A DNA stretch of 5,926 nucleotides from an uncultured Oscillibacter sp. (GCA_905236835.1 CAJOQY010000046.1:1-5926); one strand, 5' to 3'; positions 1 to 5,856 are shown, counted from the first letter of the stretch. Notes: generated by a model from the sequence alone, not told the origin. Translations and numbers: made by a program.

Positions 1-1529
1 CGGATCGCCTGTTCCGGCGCGACCGGCTTACAGCCTAATTTAATATTTTCTTTCTTGAGTAAAATCTCGCCTTTTTGAACTTTCTCGGACGCGTCCGCCT
101 TGACGCTCGCCGCGCTTTGCGCGCCCGCCGCGCCGCGGCCTTCCACCATTTCAGTGACTAACGCGTCATATTCCGGCGCGCCCATGAAATTCTTAATGGG
201 AATAATCCGCACGCCCGGATTGTCATTCGCCGCCCGCGCCGACAACTCATGATGCGTCACGATGATCTGACAGTCTTTCGGCACTTCCGAGACCGGCGCG
301 TGTACGACGGTAATATCCGAAATGCCCGCGCCTTTTAATTTATTGCGCAGCATCGTCGCGCCCATCGCGGACGAACCCATTCCGGCGTCGCACGCGAACA
401 CGATTTTCTTGACATCTTTCGGATCGACATAGACGCCCGCCGTCACGTCAACCGCCTGTCCCTTCGACGCCGCTTTGCTCGCCGCCAACGCCGCCTGCGC
501 CGCCTCAAAATCGCCTTCGGATTCGCGGACAAATAATTTCATCAATGTAATTGTCACAACGAAACTGACCGCCGCGCCCGCCGCGATGCCGATAATATTC
601 GCGAAATACGCGCCTTTGGGCGTCATGAGCAGTTCGGCGATGATCGAACCCGGGGACGCCGCCGCTTTCAGTCCGCCGCCTAAAATCGACAGGACGAAAA
701 TCGCGACGAAATTTCCCGACATCGGGCCGAGAATCAAAATCGGATTCATGAGAACATACGGGAAATATAACTCATGAATGCCGCCGACGAACTGAATAAA
801 CGCCGCGCCCGCCGCGCTGGAACGGCTGGATCCTTTTCCGGCGACGCAATAGGCCAATAATAATCCAAGGCCGGGGCCGGGGTTGGACTCAATCATGAAC
901 AGGATAGATTTTCCCATTTCTTCCGCCTGTTGTAATCCAATAGGCGTGAACACGCCGTGATTAATCGCGTTATTTAAGAACAGCACTTTCGCCGGTTCAA
1001 CCAGAATCGCCGTCAAAGGCAACAGGCCGTGATCGACTAAGAAGCCCACGCCCGCGCCAAGCGCGCCTGTCAGCGTCACGCATACGGGGCCGATGACAAA
1101 CATGGCGATAATGGACAAAGCGCCGCCGAGAATGCCAACGGAGAAATTATTCACCAGCATCTCAAATCCGGCGGGGACATGGCCTTCCATGGCCTCGTCA
1201 AATTTCTTGATACACAATCCGCCGAGCGGACCCATAATCATGGCGCCGATAAACATTGGAATATCCGCGCCGACAATCACGCCTAACGTGGCAATCGCGC
1301 CCGCGACCGCGCCTTTCTGATCGGCGACCATGCGTCCGCCCGTATAGCCAATCAGCAGGGGGAGCAGATAAGACAGCATCGGGGAAACCATGGTGGCGAT
1401 ACGCTCATTGGGGAGCCACCCGTCGGCGATAAACAATGCCGCGATAAAGCCCCACGCGATAAACGCCCCGATGTTCGGCATTACCATGCCGCTCAAGAAG
1501 CGCCCGAATTTCTGTACGCGTTCTTTCAT
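1..1529 (-). CDS. mtlA: PTS mannitol-specific enzyme IICBA, 3' end beyond window
   Basis: Mannitol permease of the phosphotransferase system: it imports mannitol across the membrane and phosphorylates it to mannitol 1-phosphate. About 509 residues are visible. The membrane IIC domain (about 1-335) carries the family signatures MPNIGAFIAWG near 17, EPAKVLFLNNAINHG near 178, NPGPGLG near 216 and GGIHELYFPYVLMNP near 249, with the substrate-site glutamate at 253. An Ala-rich linker (about 341-360) leads to IIB, whose phosphorylated cysteine is Cys380 in ACDAGMGSSAMGA. A second Ala-rich linker (about 463-487) leads to ILLKKENIKLG followed by PEQAIR, the start of a mannitol-type IIA domain, so the full protein is probably IICBA of about 630-650 residues; the IIA histidine lies outside the window. 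No alternative start exists between the ATG and the upstream in-frame stop. An AAAGGA site lies 14 bases upstream, rather far, with a weaker CGGA nearer. It follows deoR after 73 bases with no terminator, so cotranscription is likely. Family assignment is near certain from remembered similarity to E. coli MtlA. Confidence 0.96.
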   Translation of the reverse strand, partial: MKERVQKFGRFLSGMVMPNIGAFIAWGFIAALFIADGWLPNERIATMVSPMLSYLLPLLIGYTGGRMVADQKGAVAGAIATLGVIVGADIPMFIGAMIMGPLGGLCIKKFDEAMEGHVPAGFEMLVNNFSVGILGGALSIIAMFVIGPVCVTLTGALGAGVGFLVDHGLLPLTAILVEPAKVLFLNNAINHGVFTPIGLQQAEEMGKSILFMIESNPGPGLGLLLAYCVAGKGSSRSSAAGAAFIQFVGGIHELYFPYVLMNPILILGPMSGNFVAIFVLSILGGGLKAAASPGSIIAELLMTPKGAYFANIIGIAAGAAVSFVVTITLMKLFVRESEGDFEAAQAALAASKAASKGQAVDVTAGVYVDPKDVKKIVFACDAGMGSSAMGATMLRNKLKGAGISDITVVHAPVSEVPKDCQIIVTHHELSARAANDNPGVRIIPIKNFMGAPEYDALVTEMVEGRGAAGAQSAASVKADASEKVQKGEILLKKENIKLGCKPVAPEQAI

Positions 1530-1574
1530 ATCGACTTGTTCCGTCCTTTCAGATTATTTTTCATTTCATTTTTT

Positions 1575-1592
1575 ATTTAAATTTAAATTTAA
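1575..1592. repeat. ATTTAA hexamer x3 in the deoR-mtlA gap
   Basis: Three perfect tandem copies of ATTTAA lie in the 73-base gap between deoR and mtlA, continuing into a degenerate AATTCAAAATTCA stretch to about 1605. The gap is almost pure A/T and holds no hairpin terminator. On the minus strand a weak TTGAAT (1599-1594) and ATAAAA (1576-1571) with 17 bases between could act as a promoter for mtlA, but in sequence this AT-rich such a match is expected by chance. It may equally be an unstructured, easily melted leader. Confidence 0.6.
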
Positions 1593-1602
1593 AATTCAAA
1601 AT

Positions 1603-2346
1603 TCACACGATTTGCACGTCCGTGTAATCCAGATAGCGTTCGTCCGGCAGTCTGTCCGTGATAATCGACGCCGCGCCTAATGGCAATATAAAAGCCGCCG
1701 TCACCATGCCGAATTTGCTGGAATCGGCCAGAACCCATGTGTTTCTCGCGCGCTGTGACGCCAGCGCTTTCGCCGCCGCCGATTCCGGATTCGGCGTCGT
1801 GTAGCCCTGCGCGATTGTGATTCCCGTCACGCCCACAAACGCTTTTGTGAAATTATAACGCCGCAAAGAATCCATCGTTTCCGCGCCCAACACGGACATA
1901 CTGCCCGGCACAATCGCGCCGCCCAGTACATAGACCCGCCCGCCTAAGTCCATTAATCGGCAGGCGCACTCGATATTATTCGTGACAAACAAAGCCCGCG
2001 ACGTTTTCAAATACTCCGCCATGCGTGAAACCGTCGTTCCGGCGTCAAGATACACGACATCCTGATCTTCCACCAGTTCCGCCGCGTAACGGGCGATTCT
2101 GTCTTTCTCATCCGTAAACAGTTCCCGCTTGACGGCCATATCCGGCTCGGCTTCCCGGAATTCCTCCTCAATCAATACCGCGCCGCCGTGGACTTTATGC
2201 AGTCTGCGCCGTTTCGCCAACGTGTTTAAATCGCGCCGGATCGTCGCTTCCGAAGCGCCCGTCGCTCGGCACAGATCGCTCACGCTGACCGCCCGCCGGA
2301 CCGCCAGTTCCGACAAAATCACCTCCGTTCTCTGCTCGGCTAACAT
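1603..2346 (-). CDS. DeoR-family sugar-phosphate-responsive transcriptional regulator
   Basis: A 247-residue repressor of the DeoR/GlpR family, which bind DNA through an N-terminal winged helix-turn-helix and release it when a phosphorylated sugar binds the C-terminal domain. The helix-turn-helix is about residues 20-43, with the recognition helix SEATIRRDLNTL at 32-43, followed by the family's HGGA at 53-56. The sensor domain shows YLDAGTT (99-105), TNN (122-124), LGGA (141-144), AFVGVTG (169-175) and ADSSKFG (207-213), all in family order, and the length is typical. The open frame extends upstream to a TTG at 2433, but that codon lies in the -35 region of the promoter; the ATG at 2346 has a good AAAGGAG site 10 bases away and begins with the family-typical MLAEQR. 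mtlA follows directly, so mannitol or a related polyol is the likely stimulus, by inference from position. Clostridial mtl operons more often use a PRD-type MtlR activator. The exact ligand cannot be read from sequence. Confidence 0.93.
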   Translation of the reverse strand: MLAEQRTEVILSELAVRRAVSVSDLCRATGASEATIRRDLNTLAKRRRLHKVHGGAVLIEEEFREAEPDMAVKRELFTDEKDRIARYAAELVEDQDVVYLDAGTTVSRMAEYLKTSRALFVTNNIECACRLMDLGGRVYVLGGAIVPGSMSVLGAETMDSLRRYNFTKAFVGVTGITIAQGYTTPNPESAAAKALASQRARNTWVLADSSKFGMVTAAFILPLGAASIITDRLPDERYLDYTDVQIV

Positions 2347-2356
2347 CCCGTGACCA

Positions 2357-2363
2357 CTCCTTT
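2357..2363 (-). promoter_or_regulatory. Ribosome binding site of the DeoR gene
   Basis: AAAGGAG on the minus strand, 10 bases before the ATG at 2346. It fixes the start of the regulator and excludes the upstream TTG at 2433. Confidence 0.85.
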
Positions 2364-2389
2364 CCGCGTTTGAATTTTTTTGATTGGTT

Positions 2390-2405
2390 TTGCTTGCGTA
2401 AGCAA
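2390..2405. promoter_or_regulatory. Palindrome TTGCTT-N4-AAGCAA at the deoR transcription start
   Basis: A perfect inverted repeat with 6-base arms and a 4-base centre, touching the last base of the -10 box and covering the expected transcription start. It could be an operator half-site pair for a repressor that blocks the start, or a small hairpin at the very 5' end of the message. No bound protein can be assigned from sequence. Confidence 0.5.
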
Positions 2406-2433
2406 TATTATCACAAGAAACAATCAAAGTCAA
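2405..2433 (-). promoter_or_regulatory. Sigma-A promoter of deoR(-mtlA)
   Basis: Minus strand TTGACT (2433-2428), a 17-base spacer, then TAATAT (2410-2405), close to the vegetative consensus. Transcription should start near 2398, giving a leader of about 50 bases. The -35 box lies inside the 10-base tandem repeat array, and a palindrome abuts the -10 box, which suggests a tightly controlled promoter. Confidence 0.85.
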
Positions 2434-2460
2434 TCCTAATCAATCAAAATCAGTCACAAA
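2421..2460. repeat. Four 10-base tandem repeats, candidate operator array
   Basis: Four consecutive decamers read on the plus strand as CAATCAAAGT, CAATCCTAAT, CAATCAAAAT and CAGTCACAAA, with loose consensus CAATCAAAAT; the fourth copy is the most diverged. The period is one DNA helical turn, so each copy would face the same side. The array overlaps the -35 box of deoR and extends upstream of it. An inverted copy, TTTGATTG, sits downstream of the promoter at 2379-2386. Some DeoR-family proteins, such as IolR and GlpR types, use repeated short motifs as operators, so autoregulation by the neighbouring gene's product is a reasonable inference. Confidence 0.6.
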
Positions 2461-2486
2461 ATATAGATTCCATTTTTATCTATATT
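2460..2486. repeat. Perfect 9-base inverted repeat between terminator and deoR promoter
   Basis: AATATAGAT (2460-2468) and ATCTATATT (2478-2486) flank a 9-base centre. The site lies directly upstream of the tandem decamers and downstream of the carboxypeptidase terminator. The stem is AT-only apart from one G:C pair and is not followed by a strong U-tract on either strand, so it looks more like a protein-binding site than a terminator. Confidence 0.5.
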
Positions 2487-2490
2487 GCAC

Positions 2491-2524
2491 AAAAATCAAA
2501 AAAAGCCTCCCGAAAACGGGAGGC
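2491..2524 (-). terminator. Rho-independent terminator of the carboxypeptidase gene
   Basis: On the minus strand GCCTCCCG (2524-2517), a TTTT loop, CGGGAGGC (2512-2505), then TTTTTTTGATTTTT. A perfect 8-base GC-rich stem with a long U-tract begins 4 bases after the stop codon at 2529. It separates the carboxypeptidase unit from deoR. Confidence 0.95.
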
Positions 2525-2528
2525 GAAT

Positions 2529-3818
2529 TCAAGGCTCGCAGAAAGATTGATATAACAGCGTATGATCGGCGATGGCCCGCCATGATCCGGCGGCGTTGCC
2601 CGTGACGCAGATAAACTCGCGCCCGTCGCTTTCGCGGCGCGCCAGACTGACCGCGCAGTTCCCGGATTCTTTGACATATCCGGTCTTGCCGCCGATGACG
2701 TGTACATCCGTATTTTGAAATCTATCCTCAATGCGCCGGATGAACCAGTTTGACAGCGTGAGTCCGGACGGATGCTGTTCCGTGGGCGTGGTCTGATAAG
2801 TACGCGCCGTTAAAACTTCCCGGCAGATCGGATCATCCAGCGCGGCGCGCATAATCGCCGCCATATCGCGCGCCGTGCAATAATGATTCTCGTCAAACAG
2901 GCCGATACAGTTTGTGAAACGCGCGGTCCCGGACAGCCCCAAATCAGATAATTTTTGATTCATCGCGGCGACGAAATTTTCCTGAGATCCATAAGCGTAA
3001 ACCGCCAATCCCAAAGCGGCGTCCGCGCCGGACGGCAGAATACAGCCGTAAAACAAATCGCGTACCGTGACCGTCTCATCCACGACAAAGCCCGCCACGC
3101 TGCACCCGTTGACATAGCAATAATTCGTGATTTCCCTTGTAATCGTAAACCACGCGTTTTCCGGCTCCGGAATACATTCGGCGGCGACAAGAAGCGTCAA
3201 AACTTTCGTCATCGACGCCGGATACATCAGGACATCCGATTCCCGTTCCGTCCAGATCTCGCCGTTTTCGGCGTCCAACAACACCACATATTGACTGCTG
3301 AGTTCCTGCCATCCGGTAATATCTTTCGTAAATCCGACCGTAACGGCGGAAAATCCGCCGGTTATATCTCGCGGCGCGGGGCCGTAAATATTATTATCCG
3401 CGTTTTCTTCCGGGGCGGACGCTGTATTATTAATATTTATATTTAAATCATCATCCGGCGCGCCGGATTCCGCGCCGCCGTCAGACACGCCGGGGGAATC
3501 CAGCGCCACGGACGGCGGACCGTTCAATCCGTCGGGATCGTCCGTTAATTGCGGAACTCTGGGGTCGGAATTTAATCGTCTGGCGATGAAAAAAAAGACG
3601 GCCAAAATCAGTTCCACAATCAAAACGCACATGATAAAAATATAACGCCGTCTGCGCCGCCGTTCCTCTCGGGCCTCCGTGCGGAGATGTTTGCGTTTGC
3701 GCGCGTCCCGCGTCCCGGTTTCCGTTTTATCCGCCTTATCCGACGCCGCGCCGGACAGCGTCATATCTTCCCGCGCATCCCGCAACGCCGCGCCGCCGGT
3801 CATGTTTTGCCGCTCCAT
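2529..3818 (-). CDS. D-alanyl-D-alanine carboxypeptidase, peptidase family S11, N-terminally membrane-anchored
   Basis: A 429-residue penicillin-binding protein of the S11 (DacA/DacF-like) family, which removes the terminal D-Ala from peptidoglycan pentapeptides outside the membrane. The catalytic motifs are in order: SMTK with Ser202 and Lys205; SGA at 263-265 in the SxN position, where Asn is usual; and KTG at 378-380 within GGKTGYVKESG. The first 58 residues are very polar and end in six arginines (53-58), followed by one hydrophobic helix (about 59-78). This predicts a cytoplasmic tail and an uncleaved signal anchor. An acidic, Gly/Pro/Asn-rich linker (about 80-155) then reaches the catalytic domain (about 155-425). 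The usual C-terminal beta domain and amphipathic anchor are absent. The ATG at 3818 has AGGAGG 4 bases upstream; Met6 has a weaker GGAG and is a possible second start. The gene has its own promoter and terminator, with no operon partner. The specific paralogue (dacA, dacB or dacF) cannot be decided. Confidence 0.93.
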   Translation of the reverse strand: MERQNMTGGAALRDAREDMTLSGAASDKADKTETGTRDARKRKHLRTEAREERRRRRRYIFIMCVLIVELILAVFFFIARRLNSDPRVPQLTDDPDGLNGPPSVALDSPGVSDGGAESGAPDDDLNININNTASAPEENADNNIYGPAPRDITGGFSAVTVGFTKDITGWQELSSQYVVLLDAENGEIWTERESDVLMYPASMTKVLTLLVAAECIPEPENAWFTITREITNYCYVNGCSVAGFVVDETVTVRDLFYGCILPSGADAALGLAVYAYGSQENFVAAMNQKLSDLGLSGTARFTNCIGLFDENHYCTARDMAAIMRAALDDPICREVLTARTYQTTPTEQHPSGLTLSNWFIRRIEDRFQNTDVHVIGGKTGYVKESGNCAVSLARRESDGREFICVTGNAAGSWRAIADHTLLYQSFCEP

Positions 3819-3822
3819 GCTT

Positions 3823-3828
3823 CCTCCT
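3823..3828 (-). promoter_or_regulatory. Ribosome binding site of the carboxypeptidase gene
   Basis: AGGAGG on the minus strand, only 4 bases from the ATG at 3818. The short spacing leaves open some initiation at Met6 (ATG at 3803), which has GGAG 9 bases upstream. Confidence 0.75.
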
Positions 3829-3880
3829 CATTCCCCGGACATGGGAAACTTTCTTAATCTTTTATCTTTTTTCTATATTT

Positions 3881-3909
3881 TATATATCTCTCGTGATTCC
3901 CGGTTTCAA
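3881..3909 (-). promoter_or_regulatory. Possible second promoter of the carboxypeptidase gene
   Basis: Minus strand TTGAAA (3909-3904), a 17-base spacer, then TATATA (3886-3881). It lies within the leader produced by the stronger upstream promoter and would shorten the leader to about 55 bases. The region is AT-rich, so the match could be chance. Confidence 0.4.
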
Positions 3910-3935
3910 TATCATCGTAATATTATATAATTTAT

Positions 3936-3964
3936 AACATAGCACATTCCGCCGCCGCTGTCAA
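3936..3964 (-). promoter_or_regulatory. Sigma-A promoter of the carboxypeptidase gene
   Basis: Minus strand TTGACA (3964-3959), a 17-base spacer, then TATGTT (3941-3936), preceded by an extended -10 TG. Transcription should start near 3929, leaving an AT-rich leader of about 110 bases before the ATG at 3818. The -35 box lies 6 bases beyond the U-tract of the preceding gene's terminator. No known riboswitch was recognised in the leader. Confidence 0.8.
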
Positions 3965-3970
3965 TCGCGG

Positions 3971-3998
3971 AAAAAGCCCCCCTTATCAAAAGGGAGGC
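3971..3998 (-). terminator. Rho-independent terminator of the GGDEF-EAL gene
   Basis: On the minus strand GCCTCCCTT (3998-3990), loop TTGAT, AAGGGGGGC (3984-3976) with one G:T pair, then TTTTT (3975-3971). It lies 18 bases after the stop codon at 4017 and just before the next promoter, so the two genes are independent units. Confidence 0.92.
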
Positions 3999-4016
3999 CG
4001 CCGGGGGATTTATATT

Positions 4017-5720
4017 TTATTTCTCGAAGAAATCGCGCATAATCATTTCAAACGGCTCCGGCTTGCAATAGAGATTCCCCTGCATTCCGGTGATGTCAAA
4101 TTCTTTTAAAATATCGCGTACAGCGGGCGTCTCGACGCCTTTGACGCATACCCGCGCCCCGCGCAGGGAAGCCATTTTCGCTAAATAACGCATCGTGTCC
4201 TGATCGTTTTGATTCCGTTCGATTTCTTCCAATAATTCCCGGTCGAATTTAATATAATCCGCCGATAATTTTTTCAGAAAATTGACGGATTCAAATCCCG
4301 TGCCGAAATCGTCAATCACTACGCGGATTCTCAGATCATGCAAAGCGTCCACGATGGATTTCAATCGATCTAATTCAAGCAAGCGGCAGTCTTTCGTGAC
4401 TTCAACGCAGAGATTTTGCGGCGGAAATCCGGATTCATCCAGAATTTGCGTCAGGCTGTCAAGAAAATACTCGTCGTCCAACTGCGCGGAGGAGACGTTG
4501 ACGGATAGATATAAATCCGGCTGTTTTTTCAGGAATTCCAATCCGTCTTTCGTCACTTGGCGCAAAATCCATTCGGACAGCTCCTCAAATACGAAATCTT
4601 TTTCCAGCACGGGAATAAATTGCAGCGGCTCCACTTCGCCGTATGGCTCGCCCCGCCAGCGGATCAAAGCCTCCATGCCGACAGGCTTCTCCGCGTCCGC
4701 GCTGACGACCGGCTGATAGTCGATATAAAAGCCCTGACAGCCTTCCACAATGCGGTCCCGAATGGTATTGACCATTTCCAGAGACGCTTTCACCGTATAA
4801 TCCATACTGCCGTTAAAATCCACCAGTTCGCCGTTGCGCCGCTGTTTGGATTCCCGGTAGGCGTAATTCAGGCAGGAATAGACTGTGCCGGGATCCATCC
4901 GCGAGTTGGTGTCGTCAATGGAAATCAAGCCGCCGTTCGCGGTCAAAATCATGCGGATTCCGTCAATACGAATGCCGCGCTGCGTTTTCGTGCGGATCGC
5001 GTCATAGACGGCGGCGAGTTCCCGCTTGGGAATGTCTACGCCCAGCACGGCGAATGTCGCGTCGTCCATGCGATAGACATAGCCCCGGGAGCCGATAGTC
5101 TCTTGAATCAAAAACGCCGTTTCCTGCAAAACCCGGTTGCCGTAGGTATAGCCATAAGTTTTATTGATTTTTGACAGGCCGCTGATTCCGGCCAGCAGGA
5201 TCACGGAATTTTGCTCATCCCGATTAATCGCGTCCAGATCCTCGAAAAAGCCGTGTTTATTGCGCAGCATGGTAATGGGATCCGTATTGGCCGTCACGCC
5301 CTGATTGATCATCACGCCGCCGATTAAACTCGGCTCGCCTTCCTCATTGCGTAGGACCGCGCCGATCGCGCGGAAAGAATTATATTCGCCGGTTTTGATC
5401 CTCACCCGATAGGTAATATCATAAGTACGCGCGTTGCTGGTCAGAAGCGGCCCCATGACATCCAGATAACGCTTCCTGTCCTCCGGATGGAGATAATCCG
5501 CCCAGTTCATGGCGCCGTTTGAGACATATTCGCCCGGAAGCCGAAACAGATCGACGGCGGCTGGGGTATAGCGGGTAAAGCCGCCCTCAACGTGCATCAA
5601 AGAAACGAAATTCCCGCCCGACAGCATGGAAAAGGCGTCGAACACGTCGTCCAGCATTTGTTTCTGTTTGGGGTCCATATTAATATTATTATTATTATTT
5701 TTATCCTGCTTGCTTTCCAT
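4017..5720 (-). CDS. PAS-GGDEF-EAL cyclic-di-GMP protein with degenerate cyclase and altered phosphodiesterase site
   Basis: A soluble 567-residue protein of the cyclic-di-GMP signalling family, with no membrane segment. After a five-Asn tract (residues 8-12) comes a PAS-like sensor domain (about 38-141), a GGDEF domain (about 145-295) and an EAL domain (about 315-565). The GGDEF motif reads DDATF (219-223) and the first metal site reads GIS (178-180) instead of D-x-D, so cyclase activity should be lost. In EAL, the metal and substrate residues are mostly kept: EAL Glu350, Asn408, Glu440, Asp470-Asp471, Lys491, Glu530 and Gln547. However, the AEGVE motif reads VKGVE with Lys527 replacing the glutamate proposed as general base in RocR. 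It may therefore be an inactive cyclic-di-GMP sensor, or a weak or altered phosphodiesterase. The frame opens further upstream at a TTG (5750) lacking a ribosome site; the ATG at 5720 has AAAGGA 12 bases away and is preferred. It is a monocistronic unit; its partner and output are unknown. Confidence 0.92.
   Translation of the reverse strand: MESKQDKNNNNNINMDPKQKQMLDDVFDAFSMLSGGNFVSLMHVEGGFTRYTPAAVDLFRLPGEYVSNGAMNWADYLHPEDRKRYLDVMGPLLTSNARTYDITYRVRIKTGEYNSFRAIGAVLRNEEGEPSLIGGVMINQGVTANTDPITMLRNKHGFFEDLDAINRDEQNSVILLAGISGLSKINKTYGYTYGNRVLQETAFLIQETIGSRGYVYRMDDATFAVLGVDIPKRELAAVYDAIRTKTQRGIRIDGIRMILTANGGLISIDDTNSRMDPGTVYSCLNYAYRESKQRRNGELVDFNGSMDYTVKASLEMVNTIRDRIVEGCQGFYIDYQPVVSADAEKPVGMEALIRWRGEPYGEVEPLQFIPVLEKDFVFEELSEWILRQVTKDGLEFLKKQPDLYLSVNVSSAQLDDEYFLDSLTQILDESGFPPQNLCVEVTKDCRLLELDRLKSIVDALHDLRIRVVIDDFGTGFESVNFLKKLSADYIKFDRELLEEIERNQNDQDTMRYLAKMASLRGARVCVKGVETPAVRDILKEFDITGMQGNLYCKPEPFEMIMRDFFEK
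5685..5699. repeat. (ATT)5 microsatellite encoding an Asn tract
   Basis: Five perfect ATT units on the plus strand, read as five AAT asparagine codons near the N-terminus of the GGDEF-EAL protein, before the PAS domain. Copy-number change would alter tract length but keep the frame, so it cannot act as an on-off phase switch. It probably forms a flexible N-terminal tail or keeps the start of the message unstructured. Confidence 0.8.
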
Positions 5721-5732
5721 AAAGGGAATCTG

Positions 5733-5738
5733 TCCTTT
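5733..5738 (-). promoter_or_regulatory. Ribosome binding site of the GGDEF-EAL gene
   Basis: AAAGGA on the minus strand, 12 bases before the ATG at 5720. The spacing is on the long side, as for mtlA, but it supports the ATG over the in-frame TTG at 5750, which has no purine-rich site upstream. Confidence 0.7.
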
Positions 5739-5783
5739 CCGCGCGTCCAACGGAGCGTGTATATAATTTATATATTGATTGCA

Positions 5784-5812
5784 ATTTTATCCTCTCTTGG
5801 ATTATCTGTCAA
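5784..5812 (-). promoter_or_regulatory. Sigma-A promoter of the GGDEF-EAL gene
   Basis: Minus strand TTGACA (5812-5807), a 17-base spacer, then TAAAAT (5789-5784), with a perfect -35 and near-perfect -10. Transcription should start near 5777, giving a leader of about 57 bases. A 7-base inverted repeat spans the -35 box and spacer. Confidence 0.87.
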
Positions 5813-5816
5813 GAGA
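5793..5816. promoter_or_regulatory. Inverted repeat TCTCTTG-N10-CAAGAGA over the GGDEF-EAL promoter
   Basis: Perfect 7-base arms at 5793-5799 and 5810-5816 with a 10-base centre. One arm covers most of the -35 box and the other sits in the spacer, so a dimeric protein bound here would block RNA polymerase. The regulator is unknown. Confidence 0.5.
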
Positions 5817-5856
5817 AAAATCCGTTTCGGAACGACAGGCGCGGGCAAATTCGCCG

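Noticed and set aside
475..777. 100-codon plus-strand frame opposite mtlA
   Set aside because: It is antisense to the conserved IIC domain and Ala/Pro-rich with no motif, a by-product of codon composition.
2347..2433. N-terminal extension of the DeoR protein to the TTG at 2433
   Set aside because: The TTG lies at the -35 box, upstream of the predicted transcription start, while the ATG at 2346 has a strong Shine-Dalgarno site and a family-typical beginning.
2370..2555. 61-codon plus-strand frame across the deoR promoter gap
   Set aside because: It starts at a TTG without a ribosome site, is Lys/Ser/Gln-rich low complexity, and covers a terminator, a promoter and repeats.
2955..3446. 163-codon open frame on the plus strand opposite the carboxypeptidase gene
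   Set aside because: The composition is Arg/Ile/His-rich with no motif, and the opposite strand carries all three S11 motifs in frame.
3819..3929. Riboswitch or leader peptide in the 110-base carboxypeptidase leader
   Set aside because: The leader is AT-rich without stable stems or a recognisable cyclic-di-GMP or other riboswitch core, and the short ATG frame within it has no ribosome site.
4557..5174. 205-codon open frame on the plus strand opposite the GGDEF-EAL gene
   Set aside because: It lies wholly inside a well-supported gene on the other strand, has no ribosome site or recognised domain, and long antisense frames are expected where the gene is rich in GCG/GGC codons.
5721..5750. Ten-residue extension of the GGDEF-EAL protein to the TTG at 5750
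   Set aside because: There is no ribosome site before the TTG, and the extension would include the AAAGGA that serves the ATG at 5720.
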